A DNA stretch of 54,856 bases from Hyphococcus sp. (GCA_013002535.1 JABDJK010000067.1:1-54856); one strand, 5' to 3'. Shown: positions 40,558 through 49,670, counted from the first letter of the stretch. A program made the numbers and translations. Notes: generated from the letters alone by a model not told the origin.

Positions 40558-41496
40558 GTGGCGAAAACCCAAAAAAAAACATTGGGGCTTGCCCTTGGAT
40601 CCGGCGCCGCACGCGGCTGGGCCCATGTCGGCGTCTTGAAGGCGCTCGATGAAATCGGCGTGAAACCCACGGTCATCGCTGGATGTTCTGTCGGCGCGCT
40701 TGTCGGCGGGGCGCATTTAATTGGCGCTTTGGAGGAGTTTGAAAGCTGGGCGCGGTCCCTTAAGCCATTGTCTGCGCTTGATAAATTCAGCCTGAAAGTG
40801 CGCCGCGGCGGGTTCATTGACGCAGAACCGGCCTTCGCCGCCTTCCGTGAATTTGACCGCAATATTGAAGACCTGCCGGTGAAGTTCGGCGCCGTCGCGA
40901 CCGATCTCGCGAATGGCGAGGAAATCCATTTAACGCGCGGATCCGTTATTGACGCTGTGCGCGCCTCCAGCGCTATCCCGGTTGTGTTTCACGCCGTACG
41001 CCACCACGACCGTTGGTTGGTCGACGGCGCCCTCGCCAATCCGGCGCCGGTGTCCCTCGCGCGAAAACTCGGCGCAGACGTTGTTTTGTGCGTTGATCTC
41101 AACGCCGTGCCGCGCGCGCTCGACCGGTTTGATGCGCCGCCGCCCAACGTGCCGGCGGTCATTGAAGCGAATACGGCTGCGCAGCCCGGCATTACCGGCG
41201 CGGTGGCGAAGCTGATCGAGGACACCCAAACCGCGATCAAGCGCCAGTTTGATTTCGCCCGCGCCCGCAAAGACGCAAGCCCGCAGCTTTTTGAAACGAC
41301 CTATGCGGCGTCGGATATTTTTCAAATGCACCTTGCCAAGGCCCGCATGCGCGCCGAACCGCCAGATGTATTATTGCGTCCCGACATGCGCGACGCCATG
41401 CCGACGGCGTTCGATCGCGCCGATGAGTTTATCGAGATCGGCTATCGCGCAATGATGGACGAGCGCGGCAAGCTGGATGTTCTTTTGAATAATTGA
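40558..41496 (+). CDS. Patatin-like phospholipase
   Basis: Protein of 312 residues in the RssA/YchK-like patatin group, a Ser-Asp dyad acyl hydrolase. The oxyanion motif GLALGSGAARGWAHVGVL, nucleophile elbow GCSVG (Ser44) and DGA motif WLVDGALANP (Asp156) are all present, as is SRASSAIP-like VRASSAIPVVF. No signal peptide. GTG 40558 start. The membrane-lipid target is not identifiable. It lies divergent from flgB. Confidence 0.9.
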   Translation: MAKTQKKTLGLALGSGAARGWAHVGVLKALDEIGVKPTVIAGCSVGALVGGAHLIGALEEFESWARSLKPLSALDKFSLKVRRGGFIDAEPAFAAFREFDRNIEDLPVKFGAVATDLANGEEIHLTRGSVIDAVRASSAIPVVFHAVRHHDRWLVDGALANPAPVSLARKLGADVVLCVDLNAVPRALDRFDAPPPNVPAVIEANTAAQPGITGAVAKLIEDTQTAIKRQFDFARARKDASPQLFETTYAASDIFQMHLAKARMRAEPPDVLLRPDMRDAMPTAFDRADEFIEIGYRAMMDERGKLDVLLNN

Positions 41497-41519
41497 TCTT
41501 TAAATCAAAGGCTTACCTG

Positions 41520-42017
41520 ATGCGCCCTATTGCTCTCGCCGCCATTCCAGCCCTGATGCTCGCCGCTTGCGCCACTGCTGAAGAGACAACCGCGCCCCAA
41601 GCACCAATGGCGATGGCCGCGCCCGACAAACCTCACATCGTCACCGTACAGAGCAACTCGGAATTTGACCAAACCGTTGCACAGTTGAAAACCGCTATCG
41701 AGGCGCGCGGCTTTAAAACTTTCGCCATCGTCGATCACGCCAAAGGCGCCGCATCCATCGGCGAGATCCTGGCGCCGACAACACTCATCATTTTCGGCAA
41801 CCCGAAAGGCGGCACACCGCTATTGCAAAACGACAGCCGGATTGGGCTGGAGATTCCATTGCGGGTGCTTGTCCGCCAGGCCAATGACGGCGTCGAGATC
41901 ATCCATGAAGACATGGCGCATCTCTTTCATGAGTATGGCCTTGAAGGGCTCGATAAAAATCTCGCGGGAATTGAGGCGGCCCTTGGCGCCATTACCGTAG
42001 AAGCCGCCGCAAACTAG
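41520..42017 (+). CDS. DUF302-family lipoprotein
   Basis: Protein of 165 residues. A lipobox (MLAAC) gives a lipid-anchored protein; a short Ala/Pro linker is followed by a DUF302 domain (about 45-160): VTVQSNSEFDQTVAQLKTAIEARGFKTFAIVDHA, then TTLIIFGNPKGGTPLLQ and LRVLVRQANDGVEIIHED. DUF302 proteins are of unknown function; several bind small ligands. ATG 41520 is chosen as the first Met before the lipobox; a TTG at 41493 overlaps the lipase stop. Confidence 0.87.
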   Translation: MRPIALAAIPALMLAACATAEETTAPQAPMAMAAPDKPHIVTVQSNSEFDQTVAQLKTAIEARGFKTFAIVDHAKGAASIGEILAPTTLIIFGNPKGGTPLLQNDSRIGLEIPLRVLVRQANDGVEIIHEDMAHLFHEYGLEGLDKNLAGIEAALGAITVEAAAN

Positions 42018-42038
42018 GCGCGAAAAACGCCTGTTTTC

Positions 42039-42067
42039 TTGACTTTTCGAGCCTGGCGGCAGACATA
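42039..42067 (+). promoter_or_regulatory. Possible sigma-70-type promoter for TIR gene
   Basis: TTGACT at 42039-42044 and GACATA at 42062-42067 are 17 bases apart, 41 bases before the TIR gene start. The -10 box is weak, so this is only a candidate. Confidence 0.3.
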
Positions 42068-42107
42068 AGCCAACGTTGGGGGCGCGCCATATCGGGAGTG
42101 GGCGCAC

Positions 42108-43997
42108 ATGAACGTAGCGAACCGCAAATACAAAGCCTTTATCAGCTATTCCCACGCCGATGTATCATGGGCGCGATCGCTCCACGTGCGGCTGGAAACC
42201 TTCCGCACTCCGAAGAGTTTGCGTGGGACCCAAGGCTCCCATGGGCCGGTGCCGGAAAAACTTCACCCGATATTTCGCGACCGCGACGAGCTTTCCAGCG
42301 GATCGGCATTGGGGCCAGAATTGCAAGCCGCGCTATCGGCGTCAGAATTCCTGATCGTTCTGTGTTCGCCGGCGTCAGCGAATTCAAAATACGTCAATGA
42401 CGAGATCCGATATTTTCGCTCTGTTCATGATGATGAGAAAATCATCGCCGCTATCGTTGGCGGAGACCCGGCAGCGCCGGTCGGCAAGAATGAGGATGGC
42501 TGCTTTCCGCCGGCATTGATTGAGCCGCCGGAAGGATCAGATGCCCCGCGCGAGCCCATCGCCGCCGATTTCCGCGAGGAAGGCGACGGCAAACGCCTCG
42601 GGGTGCAGAAGTTAAAGTCCGGCATGCTCGGCGTCCCCCTCGACGCGCTGGTTCAGCGCGAGGCGGCGCGGCGCGCCCGGCGGATGCAGCAAGTGGCCGC
42701 CGGCATGACCATTCTGGCGCTGGTTCTGGCGGGGCTAACCGTTGAGGCGTTTCGCCAGCGCGGGATCGCCGAAGAACAGCGGGTGATCGCGGAGCGCGAG
42801 CGCGACACCGCAACCGCATCGCTCGACTATCTCGTCTCCATCTTCGAGATCGCCAACCCGGCGACGGAAAACCCGAAAACCATCACGGCCCTGACAATTT
42901 TGGAACGGGGCAAGGACAAGATCGACACCGAGCTAGCGGGAAGGCCGCAAGTTCAAGCGAAGCTGTTAAGAACAATGGGCGACGTCTACAAGAACCTTGG
43001 TGAACTGGCGGACGCCGAAATCATTTTTTTGCGCGCACTAGAGTTGCCGGCGATCAACAAAGAAGACGAGTTCAAAGCAAGGCTAGCGCTTTCAATTATT
43101 TTTGCTGAAAAAGGCGAGTTCGATAAATCGGACGAGACAATCTCTTCAATTATGGCGGATTTGGAAACGCTGGAAGACATGCCTTTTGACACGTATCCGC
43201 TGAAAGCGCTGGCTCTTGAAACGCGCGGCGTCATTAAGGCTTATGGCGAGTTCGACAAACCGGCAGCCATCGAATTGTTTAATCAAGCTCATCGCGCATA
43301 CGAAAAATCAATTGAAAACAGGGAGGCTAATCTGGCGCGAATTGCGACGCGCCAAGGAACGCTTTTCAGCCAAATGGGCGATAGCGAAAATGCTCTTTTG
43401 GCCCTCGGTGAAGCGCGACGGCGATATGAAAGTCTGTACAGCGAAAACCACATCAGCTTGGCGAAATCTGCGCTTAATCTTGGCCTCGCGCACTACCAAG
43501 CAGGCAACAACGAAATTGCCTCCAAATGGATTGAGAAGGCGATTTCAATATACGATAACGTCGTTGAGCGGTCGCACCCGGATGTGGCCAGGGCCTTTCT
43601 GCTGCAAGGTCAGGTAGAAAATGCGTTAGGCAAATTTAAAAATGCGCAGACTGCGCTGCTTTCTGCTGTTGATTCTTTCAAAGAGGCATACGGGGACACG
43701 CATGAAATGATCGCAGTATCATTGATCTATCTCGCGCAATATCAGGCGGAAAATGGTCGAACTGATGACGCTTTCCAAAGTCTCGATGAAGCCAAACGAA
43801 TATATAATGAGTTGTTTCCTCCTGACCACGCCAATCACGGAGATCTGATGGTGTATCGCGCAATCGCACTAAAGGCGTCCGGGCGAGTGAACGACGCGCG
43901 CGCGAGCTGTGCGCGGGGTTTGGAGATCATGGAACAAGCCGCAAGCGGCGATCAGGCATGGTTAAATCAAAATCGTTCCATTTGCGATACCATCTAA
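42108..43997 (+). CDS. TIR-domain membrane protein with TPR repeats
   Basis: Protein of 629 residues. The N-terminal TIR domain (about 8-150) opens with KAFISYSHADVSWARSLHVRLE, has FRDRDELSSGSALGPELQ, FLIVLCSPASANSKYVNDEI, with Glu99 in the place of the catalytic Glu of NAD-cleaving TIRs. A single membrane helix follows (about 197-214), then a coiled linker and about eight TPR-type repeats (about 265-620). TIR would face the cytoplasm. The N-terminal third is strongly GC-rich while the TPR part is AT-richer. It may be a signalling or defence protein. No nuclease or cyclase neighbour is seen. Confidence 0.85.
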   Translation: MNVANRKYKAFISYSHADVSWARSLHVRLETFRTPKSLRGTQGSHGPVPEKLHPIFRDRDELSSGSALGPELQAALSASEFLIVLCSPASANSKYVNDEIRYFRSVHDDEKIIAAIVGGDPAAPVGKNEDGCFPPALIEPPEGSDAPREPIAADFREEGDGKRLGVQKLKSGMLGVPLDALVQREAARRARRMQQVAAGMTILALVLAGLTVEAFRQRGIAEEQRVIAERERDTATASLDYLVSIFEIANPATENPKTITALTILERGKDKIDTELAGRPQVQAKLLRTMGDVYKNLGELADAEIIFLRALELPAINKEDEFKARLALSIIFAEKGEFDKSDETISSIMADLETLEDMPFDTYPLKALALETRGVIKAYGEFDKPAAIELFNQAHRAYEKSIENREANLARIATRQGTLFSQMGDSENALLALGEARRRYESLYSENHISLAKSALNLGLAHYQAGNNEIASKWIEKAISIYDNVVERSHPDVARAFLLQGQVENALGKFKNAQTALLSAVDSFKEAYGDTHEMIAVSLIYLAQYQAENGRTDDAFQSLDEAKRIYNELFPPDHANHGDLMVYRAIALKASGRVNDARASCARGLEIMEQAASGDQAWLNQNRSICDTI

Positions 43998-44049
43998 TAT
44001 CGGCTATAATTGGCTTGGCGGGAATGTGCCGTCGTGGGAGAAATTAAAA

Positions 44050-45027
44050 ATGTATCAACGTGTTGTGGTCGCTGCAGCGGCGTTTGCCGCGGTTAGCGCG
44101 ACGCCAGCTTTGGCGATTGTTGTAACCCCGTCCTTTTCCTTTGAGGGTTCGGTCCAAATCGAAGGCGGCGCCGTCGAAAACTTTGGGCCTGAATACCCGA
44201 CCGGCACGATCCGCCGAAGCGACGGCGGTGACTTTCCAGACAGTTTTGCGACGCTCACCGGCCTTGGCGTTGACGACCCGGTAGATGGCGTGACATTCGC
44301 TAATGGCTCAAACGCATTTGGCGAAGCGCGTGCGTCGTCAAACGGAAAAATCGAAGTCGTTGTCAAAAACGATCTTGGCGTTGCGCAGCAGATTACCTGG
44401 ATGGGTACGATTTTTGAGGGTGGCGTCGGCATCGTCGAGGCGAATCTCTTTAGTGAGGGATGCCCAATTGCCGCGCTCGACCAATGTGTTTCCTATTTGG
44501 CCCCGCCATCGACGCACGGCGCATCAGCGAGCATGTCCTTTGGCGCATCGCTCGACGGCGCATCGCTATATAGCGGCTCGCTTTTTATTGATGCAATGAC
44601 AATGACGGACATTTCTTCAAACCCATTTTCCGGAATTGAATTGGAAAATTTGCGCGTTTCTCCGGACAATCCTGACTATTTTTGGTGGGACCGAACGGAA
44701 TTTTCGGTCGATCTTGGTATCTTCGCTCCTGGTGAAGAAAAAACCTTAGAATTCTTTGTGAACACCAGCGTCATCGCTTCTGGCTCAGACGGTTGCTACA
44801 TCGACTTTATCGAGGGATCAATCCTGATCTGTACTGGAGCCCAGTCAGGGTTTGGCGACCCGGACTCCAATGGCGGGGTCATCATGTTCCGCTCATTGTC
44901 CTACACATCGGCGCCGGCGGATGAGCAATTTTCAGCCGAAGCGATCCCAGCGCCCGCCGGGATCTGGCTGTTCCTGACCGCCATCGGCGCCGGGTTTGGC
45001 GCCAAGAGATTTCGCAAGACGGCCTAA
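44050..45027 (+). CDS. PEP-CTERM-type exported protein
   Basis: Protein of 325 residues. Signal peptide MYQRVVVAAAAFAAVSATPALA; a beta-rich, Gly/Asp/Asn-containing mature part with several Cys; and a C-terminal sorting tail IPAPAGIWLFLTAIGAGFGAKRFRKTA (motif, hydrophobic helix, Arg/Lys end). ATG 44050 is preferred because the signal peptide starts there and GGGAG lies upstream. It is the second full PEP-CTERM-type gene of the window. It is convergent with arsC (3-base gap). Confidence 0.82.
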   Translation: MYQRVVVAAAAFAAVSATPALAIVVTPSFSFEGSVQIEGGAVENFGPEYPTGTIRRSDGGDFPDSFATLTGLGVDDPVDGVTFANGSNAFGEARASSNGKIEVVVKNDLGVAQQITWMGTIFEGGVGIVEANLFSEGCPIAALDQCVSYLAPPSTHGASASMSFGASLDGASLYSGSLFIDAMTMTDISSNPFSGIELENLRVSPDNPDYFWWDRTEFSVDLGIFAPGEEKTLEFFVNTSVIASGSDGCYIDFIEGSILICTGAQSGFGDPDSNGGVIMFRSLSYTSAPADEQFSAEAIPAPAGIWLFLTAIGAGFGAKRFRKTA

Positions 45028-45030
45028 AGC

Positions 45031-45390
45031 CTAAAGGATTTCAAGAACCTGTTCAGGCGGCCGCCCAATCTTTGCATTAGGGGCCGCCTTTTCTTCATTC
45101 ACCACAATGGGGCGTTCAAGCAGGGTCGGGTTTTCCGCAATCGCATCGATCAGCGCCGTCTCCGCATCGACATTTTCCAGATCGAGCTCAATATACGGCG
45201 CTTCCCTGGTCCGCATCATATCCCGCGCGCTATCGATCCCGAGGCTTTTGACAAGCCCTTTCAGCGCCGTCTTTGACGGCGGATTTTCAAGGTACAGCAC
45301 GACCTCCGGCGAGGCGCCATTCTCCTCCAACAACGCCAAAGTCTGGCGGGATTTCGAACATCGCGGGTTATGATAAATTTTGATCGTCAT
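45031..45390 (-). CDS. arsC: ArsC-family reductase
   Basis: Protein of 119 residues of the thioredoxin-fold ArsC/Spx superfamily, glutaredoxin-dependent arsenate-reductase type. The active-site Cys11 is in HNPRCSKSRQTLALLEENG, and the conserved basic pair and NPTLLERPIVVNEEKAAPNAKIGRPPEQVLEIL match ArsC (N-P-x-L-x-x-R-P; IGRPPE). The arsenate role is not supported by other ars genes here, so a general reductase is possible. It lies 15 bases after the response regulator gene on the same strand. Confidence 0.85.
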   Translation of the reverse strand: MTIKIYHNPRCSKSRQTLALLEENGASPEVVLYLENPPSKTALKGLVKSLGIDSARDMMRTREAPYIELDLENVDAETALIDAIAENPTLLERPIVVNEEKAAPNAKIGRPPEQVLEIL

Positions 45391-45405
45391 GGTGCAGATT
45401 ATTCT

Positions 45406-46092
45406 CTATAGCGCCAGGCGATAGCCGCCGCTTTCGGTAAGCAGGATTGTCGCATTGGACGGTTCCGGCTCAATCTTCTGGCGCAGGCGATAGACATGGG
45501 TCTCTAACGTATGGGTGGTAACGCCCGAATTATAGCCCCAGACCTCATCAAGGAGTATATCCCTCGACACCGGTTTGCCGCCGGCGCGATAGAGGAATTT
45601 CAGGATAGAGGTTTCCTTCTCTGTCAGCCGGATTTTCTTGTCTTGTTCGGTCACCAGCATTTTTACCGCCGGACGGAATTCGTAAGGGCCGACCTTGAAG
45701 ACTGCATCTTCGGACTGTTCATGGCTTCGCATATGGGCGCGCACCCGCGCCAGAAGCACCGAAAACTTGAACGGTTTCGCGACATAATCGTTGGCGCCGG
45801 CATCGAGCCCCAGAATCGTGTCAGCGTCGGAATCGGCGCCGGTCAGCATGATGATCGGGGATTTGAACCCGTTCTTGCGCATCATCCGGCAGGCCTCACG
45901 CCCATCCATATCCGGCAAGCCGACATCAAGCAGCATCAAGTCAATATGCGCCTCTTCCTTTACCCGCGCGATGGCGTCATTGGCGTTGGGAATGCGCTCA
46001 ATCTGAAACTCCTCATGGAGGTTGAACTGCTCCACCAGGGTCTCCGACAGGAGATCGTCATCGTCAACCAGCAGTATTTTCTTGGCCCGCAT
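45406..46092 (-). CDS. OmpR-family response regulator
   Basis: Protein of 228 residues. A receiver domain with KILLVDDDDLL, phospho-acceptor Asp56 (LMLLDVGLPDMDG), conserved MLTGADSD (Thr) and KPFKFSVLLARVRAH (Lys) is followed by a winged-helix DNA-binding domain (about 130-228): KKIRLTEKETSILKFLYRAGGKPVSRDILLDEVWGYNSGVTTHTLETHVYRLRQKIE. No partner kinase is adjacent. The target genes are unknown. Confidence 0.92.
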   Translation of the reverse strand: MRAKKILLVDDDDLLSETLVEQFNLHEEFQIERIPNANDAIARVKEEAHIDLMLLDVGLPDMDGREACRMMRKNGFKSPIIMLTGADSDADTILGLDAGANDYVAKPFKFSVLLARVRAHMRSHEQSEDAVFKVGPYEFRPAVKMLVTEQDKKIRLTEKETSILKFLYRAGGKPVSRDILLDEVWGYNSGVTTHTLETHVYRLRQKIEPEPSNATILLTESGGYRLAL

Positions 46093-46250
46093 CTTATTTT
46101 TTCTTTCCGTTTCTTATCGTTCTGATGCGCCCTCTTAGCGCCGCTTACCCATCACGCGGTATTCACAAGCGCGCTAGAGAACCGTGAGCAACAGTTGATG
46201 TCCGAGATAGCATAAGCCGCGAACGCCGTCGAACAGCCATTCGTGCGATT

Positions 46251-46955
46251 TTAATTCGCCGGGCGCGGACCGAATACGCCCGATCCGATGCGCACAATCG
46301 TCGCCCCCAGCTTTGCAGCCGCGATGTAATCGCCGCTCATCCCCATGGAACAGACTTTGAGGTCATGCGCATCGGCCATCTTCCTGAGCAGCGCAAAATG
46401 CGGCGCAACGGCGTCGTCGATGGGCGGAATGCACATGAGGCCTGCGACCGGAAGATGATAGTCGCCGGTGCACGCTTTGATAAATGCGGGCGCTTCGCGC
46501 GGGATAACGCCGCCTTTCTGGGGTTCTTCGCCAGTGTTTATCTGAATAAGAACCGGCGGGCGCCGATCCTGAGCGTCCATTTCTTTCGCGAGCGCCTTCG
46601 CGATTTTTGGCCGATCGACTGTTTCGATGACGTCGAAAAACGCAACCGCCTCCTTCGCTTTATTGGTTTGAAGGGGCCCGATTAACCTCAATTCAACGTC
46701 GGCAAATTCCTCGCGCAAGCCCGGCCATTTCGCCATGGCTTCTTGAACCCGGTTTTCGCCGTAAATGCGGTGTCCCGCCTCAAGGGCAGGACGTATGCGG
46801 GCGCCGTCATGGCCTTTTGAGACGGCATTGATCGTAACGGTGTCGATGGGCCGTGAGGCTTCTTCCAGCGCCTTATTGAGTTCGTCGCGAATTGCAGCGA
46901 GATTGGCGGCAGGATCGATATCAGATACAGGTTCTTTCAAGGCGCAGCTTTCCAT
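46251..46955 (-). CDS. YggS-family PLP-binding protein
   Basis: Protein of 234 residues that handles pyridoxal phosphate without a catalytic activity of its own. The PLP lysine sits in TINAVSKGHD; GHRIYGENRVQEAMAKW, LIGPLQTNKAKEA, VLIQINTGEEPQKGGV, and CSMGMSGDYIAAAKLGATIVRIGSGVFG are clear YggS (PROSC) signatures. The ATG at 46955 overlaps the divergent ThiE start in CATG. Codon 6 is TTG (46940) preceded by GGAAAG and may be the real start. Confidence 0.93.
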   Translation of the reverse strand: MESCALKEPVSDIDPAANLAAIRDELNKALEEASRPIDTVTINAVSKGHDGARIRPALEAGHRIYGENRVQEAMAKWPGLREEFADVELRLIGPLQTNKAKEAVAFFDVIETVDRPKIAKALAKEMDAQDRRPPVLIQINTGEEPQKGGVIPREAPAFIKACTGDYHLPVAGLMCIPPIDDAVAPHFALLRKMADAHDLKVCSMGMSGDYIAAAKLGATIVRIGSGVFGPRPAN

Positions 46956-47577
46956 GACGCATGATGAGGCAACGATAAAGCAGCGCGCGTTGGCGCTGGC
47001 AAGCGCCGCTGAAGAACTTGCCGCCAGCGCAGGACCGCGCCGGGCGCCTTTCGCTCTTGCCTATTTCACCGACGCCTCCAGAGACGCGTCGCCGGAGCGG
47101 GTCGCCAAAGCTATGGAGCCTGGCGGCGCTGTTATCTTGCGAGATTATCGCGCACCAAATCGAGAGGCCCTAGCGAAACGCTTGCAGACGATCTGCGCCG
47201 CCCGACGGCTATATTTTCTTGTTGGCGACGACATCGCGCTGGCCCGCCGGATTGAAGCAGATGGTGTACACTTTCCGTCTTGGGCGTCGCAGACAAACGC
47301 GCCGCCAGGCCTGATCACGAGCGCCGCCTGTCATAGCCCTCGCGATATGGAGCGCGCCGCGGCGCGCGGTATCAATTGCTGTTTTCTGTCGCCGGTATTT
47401 AGGACCGAAAGCCACGTCGGCGTAAAAACGCTTGGGCCAGGAAAGTTTCGCCGATTTGCCGCCGAGGCGACGACCCCTGTTCTCGCTCTGGGCGGCGTTG
47501 ATGAAAAAAATGCATTGAGTTTGACCGGCCCGAATGTTGCCGGTTTCGGCGCAATTGGCGCATTCTCCAAGGGCTAG
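46954..47577 (+). CDS. thiE: ThiE/TenI-family thiamine phosphate synthase-like protein
   Basis: Protein of 207 residues with a TIM-barrel thiamine phosphate synthase pattern: FALAYFTDASRDASPERVAKAMEPGGAVILRDY, YFLVGDDIALARRIEADGVHFP, ACHSPRDMERAAARGINCCFLSPVFRTESH, TPVLALGGVDEKNALSL, and FGAIGAFSKG. The pyrophosphate-binding Lys/Arg are hard to assign, so a TenI-like relative is possible. ATG 46954 is chosen because it starts the recognisable N-terminus. Its start shares CATG with the opposite yggS start. Confidence 0.82.
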   Translation: MTHDEATIKQRALALASAAEELAASAGPRRAPFALAYFTDASRDASPERVAKAMEPGGAVILRDYRAPNREALAKRLQTICAARRLYFLVGDDIALARRIEADGVHFPSWASQTNAPPGLITSAACHSPRDMERAAARGINCCFLSPVFRTESHVGVKTLGPGKFRRFAAEATTPVLALGGVDEKNALSLTGPNVAGFGAIGAFSKG

Positions 47578-47586
47578 GCGCGCGGT

Positions 47587-47940
47587 CTATTCCTCAATTG
47601 GCATTGAGGTCCAAACGGCGAGAATATTGCCAACCGGATCGCGGAAGTGAAAACGTTTGCCGCCGGGGAATTCATGGCGCTCAATAATTTCGCCGCCGCC
47701 GTCAATGACGCGCCGTGATGCGTCATCGATATCCTCCGCATAAAGAACAACCAATGCACCGCTGGACGCCGGTTCGCCCTTTCGAAACCCGCCATCACGG
47801 CCCGCGCCCTCGAAACTGATATAATCGTCGCCCCAATCCTGAAACGTCCAGCCGAAAGCGGCGCTGTAAAACGCTTTAACCGGGGCAAAATCCGGCGCAG
47901 CAAATTCAATATAATCAATATGGTTCGTGGTGCGACTCAT
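47587..47940 (-). CDS. VOC/glyoxalase-family protein
   Basis: Protein of 117 residues with the vicinal-oxygen-chelate fold. IDYIEFAAPDFAPVKAFYSAAFGWTFQDWGDDYISF opens the first paired motif; FHFRDPVGNILAVW is the typical C-terminal motif. Metal ligands His8 and a Glu near the end are possible. The substrate is unknown. It is convergent with thiE (9-base gap). A terminator of the opposite porin transcript lies just upstream. Confidence 0.87.
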   Translation of the reverse strand: MSRTTNHIDYIEFAAPDFAPVKAFYSAAFGWTFQDWGDDYISFEGAGRDGGFRKGEPASSGALVVLYAEDIDDASRRVIDGGGEIIERHEFPGGKRFHFRDPVGNILAVWTSMPIEE

Positions 47941-47949
47941 CAGTCGGCT

Positions 47950-47990
47950 CCCTTAAAAAGCGAAACGGGACAGCGTTTTCGCTGTCCCGT
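47950..47990 (-). terminator. Rho-independent terminator of porin gene
   Basis: A perfect 11-bp inverted repeat ACGGGACAGCG / CGCTGTCCCGT (47965-47975 with 47980-47990) with loop TTTT is followed on the minus strand by a T-rich stretch. It ends the porin transcript. Confidence 0.85.
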
Positions 47991-48024
47991 CCCATATCCC
48001 CTCTAGGGCTAGGCGCCTAGAATC

Positions 48025-49251
48025 TTAGAATTTGATCGAGCTTTCGATCACAACCGTGGTGGCTTCTTCCGGCCCGCCTGCGGCGATCGGCTTTTTACTT
48101 TCCACATGTTGCGCGGCAGCGCCGATAGAAATGCCGCGCGTGAGAACGTAGGAGACGCCGACCTGTGCGGTCTGCGTATCTGTGAATAAGGTTGGGTCGA
48201 TGGGATTGATCCCAATAACATTGGCTTCTGACTGGCCATAGCCGAGCATGACAGCAACATCGCCGGATTCGTCACCCGTGCTGAATGTTACGCCCGCGTC
48301 AAAGGCGAGATAGCCGTCATCTCCAACAGAGGCGAGACCGGCATTGGTAGTTTTCACAGACCCGCCGACCGTCAAGCCGCGATAGGCAAGGTTTAATCCG
48401 ACAGAATAGGCTTCATAATCATCAAAAACAGAAAGCGCCGTTTTGGTGTCCTCATCAGCCGTCACGTAGCTCGCGCCGACGCCGACAAAGAGCCGGTCAT
48501 TGCCGCCGACATTAATGCCTTTTTGATAGTATAGCGCCGCTTCGACAGCGTCTTCCCATTGTGAGTCTTCAGTCAACAATGTGCCGTTGGGCGCAACAAC
48601 GATATTGGATTTCGGTGCGCACAACCGGTCGCCGCAGGTCGACAGGGTCGGCGCATAGGAGACACCAAGCTGGAGCCCGCCAAAAGCGCCGCCAAGGAAA
48701 TTCGCTGGCGGCAGATAAGAGAATTTCGTAGAATATCCGGTAAAATCATTGACCGTGTGGACATCATTCAGGCCGGAAAGGTCCGTGCGCCAATCGTTGA
48801 CATTAACAGATTGGAAAATCGTCGGCGATGTAACCGCCAAAGTCCGCGCAACCCCCTGGTCGCGCCCGACAATAAACTGGCCAAAAGAACCGCGGGCGTA
48901 AGCGTAAGCGCCCTTAAGATACGCATCGCTGTCGATCGGAGCGATACCGCGAGGACCGCCTGATAAAAGGCTGGAGTAGCGCCCGCCGCTGTAAAGCATT
49001 GGCGGCTTTTGAGCATCCACGCTGCCCGAAACAACCGCGCCGACCTCTATGCCGTTATCAAAAATTGTTGAGCCTTTGACTTTCAGATCAGCATCAAAGT
49101 CGCCGTCTGCATCGCCTTCGGTGATGCCTCCAACGGCAGTCACTTGACCTTCAACGTCAATTTTTACCGGGTCGGCGGCATAGGCGCTGGAAATTGCGAA
49201 ACTGGGCGCGCCAAACGCCGCAACGGTAAACACCATCGCGCTCGTCTTCAT
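48025..49251 (-). CDS. Outer-membrane porin
   Basis: Protein of 408 residues, a 16-strand-type general porin. The signal peptide ends near AYA-ADPVKIDVEGQV. The pattern is of alternating polar and hydrophobic residues with Gly/Asp turns; LKVKGSTIFDNGIEVGAVVSGSV, YARGSFGQFIVGRDQGVARTL and the C-terminal TTVVIESSIKF (terminal Phe, needed for BAM insertion) support it. Start ATG 49251 has GAGG upstream; in-frame upstream Met codons add a long n-region and are less likely. It ends at a terminator. Confidence 0.88.
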   Translation of the reverse strand: MKTSAMVFTVAAFGAPSFAISSAYAADPVKIDVEGQVTAVGGITEGDADGDFDADLKVKGSTIFDNGIEVGAVVSGSVDAQKPPMLYSGGRYSSLLSGGPRGIAPIDSDAYLKGAYAYARGSFGQFIVGRDQGVARTLAVTSPTIFQSVNVNDWRTDLSGLNDVHTVNDFTGYSTKFSYLPPANFLGGAFGGLQLGVSYAPTLSTCGDRLCAPKSNIVVAPNGTLLTEDSQWEDAVEAALYYQKGINVGGNDRLFVGVGASYVTADEDTKTALSVFDDYEAYSVGLNLAYRGLTVGGSVKTTNAGLASVGDDGYLAFDAGVTFSTGDESGDVAVMLGYGQSEANVIGINPIDPTLFTDTQTAQVGVSYVLTRGISIGAAAQHVESKKPIAAGGPEEATTVVIESSIKF

Positions 49252-49670
49252 CAACGCTGACCTCAGATCGGTCATCATCCAGTCCATATCCGGCCCGCCC
49301 ACAATTCAGCGAAGCCCGCAATAGTTGCGTCAGACAAAGACAACGCCGAAAGCAACTGCCTCAACCCGACAACGAAATTCCGCCGGTTTCCCGGCTAAAC
49401 CGCCCCACGCAACGCCCCTAGACACAAAGGCCAGACCACTCCCGACCCGCCAAAACCGCTGCGCAGCGCAACCCCAAATGCGCATTAACACGGCAAAGTT
49501 AACAGGTTCATGACCATTGACGATAATGGCCTACGCCTGTTGCCCGTTCAAGCAGGGAAAGGTTAAGGGCGTTGTCTAATTGTTTGAATGTGGTAGGAAA
49601 GCCACGAATGCGGCGCTGCACCCCAAACGACGCCGAAACGACCCCAAGGACAACCCAGGAACAACCAATC
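49252..49670. other. 419-base gap between porin and DUF3576 genes
   Basis: No convincing frame. It must hold the porin promoter (minus) and the DUF3576 promoter (plus). I noticed GCTGCGCAGC (49458-49467) and two TTAAC words at 49485 and 49499, but the spacing does not fit a CtrA box. A C-rich, A-rich strand bias is visible on the left part. Confidence 0.55.

Noticed and set aside
49485-49503. TTAAC-N9-TTAAC as a CtrA site
   Set aside because: CtrA boxes need TTAA-N7-TTAA; the spacing here is three bases too long.
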